Positions 8,259 to 9,299 of a stretch of 9,299 nt of DNA are shown piece by piece (within the stretch, counting starts at the first letter, position 1; each line of letters starts with the position of its first letter). Source of the stretch: Sporichthyaceae bacterium (GTDB lineage: Bacteria > Actinomycetota > Actinomycetes > JACCUZ01); assembly GCA_013698395.1 (NCBI GenBank), contig JACCUZ010000074.1, positions 1-9,299 on the forward strand, read 5' to 3'. The position numbers were made by a program, and so were the translations under genes. The notes below the pieces were generated by a model. The model did not search any database, was not told the DNA's origin, and was given only the letters and a program-made list of their open reading frames with translations.

Positions 8259-8451
8259 GGTGGGTGACGGGCGTGTCGGTGTCGACGCGCGGTCACTCTG
8301 ATATGCGCGGGTTGGTTACCGCAGGACGGGCTGTTCGGCTGGAGCTGCACCGCGGGTCTAGAGATCGAGCGTGGCCTTGGACCCCACAAGGGGGGCCGGG
8401 ACTGCTCATAGGGCGTTCGCGGGTCGCTCCCAGGCGCTGCCGTCACCCACC
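8259..8451 (-). ncRNA. Candidate IS110 bridge/seek RNA region
   Basis: A perfect 12-bp inverted repeat (GGTGGGTGACGG at 8259-8270, complement at 8440-8451) can close a domain of about 190 bases just downstream of the transposase stop. Inside are an 8-bp stem with one mismatch (8289-8296/8315-8322) around an 18-base loop, an 8-base stem with one mismatch next to it (8271-8278/8283-8290, which shares two bases with the former), and a GGCC/CCCC-GGGG hairpin (8373-8397). IS110-family transposases are guided by RNAs encoded in a non-coding end of the element, and in the IS1111 group that end is downstream of the gene. Location and fold fit, but the RNA itself, its strand and its ends are inferred. 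It could alternatively be subterminal DNA structure. Confidence 0.4.
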
Positions 8452-8475
8452 GTCGTCGGGTCGGACGTGTTGGGG

Positions 8476-9299
8476 CTACTGGTCGAGCACGGCCAGCGAC
8501 CAGCACCATCCGGCGAGCTCGCGGGCGATCGCCGCGTTGGCGACCACCGACCTCTTGCCGCGTTCGTTGAAGCGCTGCCAGCGGTCGTGCAGCCGCTGGT
8601 TGCCTGTGTGTCCCCGGGCCCGGGCCGCGGGTCCGGCCAGGTCCCATCGACGCCGCATCACCAGGCTGGAGGCACGGTAGGGCTGGCGATGGTGCCAGGC
8701 CGCCTCGATCAGCAGCCGGCGCGCGTGCCCGTTGCCGGTCTTGGTCAGCCCGCCCTGGGACCGGGAGCCACCCGAGGAGGACTCGGTGGGCACCAACCCC
8801 AGGTAGGGCCCGATGCTTCGGCCGGTCAGCCGGCGCCAGTCACCGTCCACGGCGAGTCCGAACGCGGTCAAGGTGGAGACACCGCGCAGGCAGCCGAGCC
8901 GGTGCACCACCGGGGTGAACTCGCTGTCGGCGGCCATCGCCGCGATCGCGACATCGAGGCGGTCCCGTCGGTCCACGGTGGCCAGCATCGTGTCGTAGGC
9001 GGTCTCGAACGCCATCTGCAGCCCAGGCTGGTCGAAGCGCTGCCGGCGCAGCCACGTGTGGTGGACACCGGTCCATGCCTTGCCGCCGGAGTAGACGATC
9101 CCCTGGCGCAACAACAGCTTCGAGAGCCGATGCCGCGAGCTCATCAGGTCCCCGCGCACGTCGTCACGGGCACGGACCAGGTCCCGGGCAGCCTCCTGCT
9201 CGATGCTGGGCACCGTCACCTCGACGATCTCCCCCAGGTGCAGCAGCTTGGCCAGATGCAACGCGTCCCGGGCATCGGTCTTGACCCGGTCACCGACCG
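8476..9299 (-). CDS. IS110-family (DEDD) RNA-guided transposase, 5' end missing
   Basis: About 274 C-terminal residues are visible; the N-terminal part lies beyond the window. The first residues, VGDRVKTDARDALHLAKLL, carry the TDxxDA motif with the last two acidic residues of the DEDD RuvC-like site. A helical middle segment follows (EQEAARDLVRARDDVRG, HRLSKLLLRQG). Then comes the transposase_20 domain, with LRGVSTLTAFGL, GRSIGPYLGLVPTE and SSSGGSRSQGGLTKTGNGHARRLL split over two stretches; its Ser-rich SSSGG block holds the expected catalytic serine. The frame ends in TAG at 8476-8478 with no internal stop or frameshift, so the copy looks functional as far as it is visible. Transposases of this family move the element by RNA-guided recombination with few or no target duplications. 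The structured 3' end beside it supports this. Confidence 0.93.
   Translation of the reverse strand, partial: VGDRVKTDARDALHLAKLLHLGEIVEVTVPSIEQEAARDLVRARDDVRGDLMSSRHRLSKLLLRQGIVYSGGKAWTGVHHTWLRRQRFDQPGLQMAFETAYDTMLATVDRRDRLDVAIAAMAADSEFTPVVHRLGCLRGVSTLTAFGLAVDGDWRRLTGRSIGPYLGLVPTESSSGGSRSQGGLTKTGNGHARRLLIEAAWHHRQPYRASSLVMRRRWDLAGPAARARGHTGNQRLHDRWQRFNERGKRSVVANAAIARELAGWCWSLAVLDQ

Larger units (their letters stand above)
8168..9299 (-). mobile_element. IS110-family insertion sequence, right end and most of transposase (left end outside window)
   Basis: The element contains a transposase gene cut by the window edge and a non-coding 3' end of about 300 bases. IS110 elements lack classic terminal inverted repeats and often make no target duplication, so the exact boundary cannot be read from one end. 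I place the terminus between about 8168 and 8185, after the strong hairpin and the outward TTGACA box and before the promoter region of the secreted enzyme. Bases 8181-8475 hold no gene but are rich in inverted repeats. Confidence 0.6.

Overview
The window is high-GC DNA with every supported gene on the minus strand. GTG and TTG starts, a leaderless-type leader ORF and the leuS-degV-comEA gene order point to an actinobacterium; the sequence does not fix the genus. Features are described in the direction of transcription, from high to low coordinates.

Region 1 (9299 to about 8168): the 3' part of an IS110-family transposase, whose 5' end lies outside the window, followed by a roughly 300-base non-coding end of the element. 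That end is full of inverted repeats: a 12-bp long-range stem (8259-8270/8440-8451), an internal hairpin with a guide-like loop, and a perfect 13-bp hairpin (8203-8239). I read it as a candidate bridge/seek RNA region. A TTGACA box pointing outward (8186-8191) lies near the presumed terminus.

Region 2 (8167 to 3755): a short promoter region, then a 1049-residue secreted protein that starts at TTG. It joins a GmrSD/DUF1524-type HNH nuclease fold that has lost its catalytic His and Asn, a Pro/Thr repeat linker, Ig-like modules and a heparinase II/III-type polysaccharide lyase module. Fifteen bases downstream is a six-helix membrane protein with a GGDEF domain whose signature is GGDQF but whose RxxD inhibitory site is intact. 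Their spacing suggests one transcription unit that may link an extracellular polysaccharide enzyme to c-di-GMP.

Region 3 (3726 to 1): a housekeeping operon. A TATGGT -10 element sits 6 bases before a GTG that opens an 11-codon leader ORF with adjacent Leu codons (CTC CTT). Two hairpins follow, the second resembling an intrinsic terminator, and then leuS. This looks like ribosome-mediated leucine attenuation. After leuS come degV (a FakB-like fatty-acid-binding protein) and the N-terminus of a probable comEA, cut by the window edge.

The main points for follow-up are the leuS attenuator, the pseudo-nuclease/heparinase fusion and the structured RNA candidate in the IS110 end.
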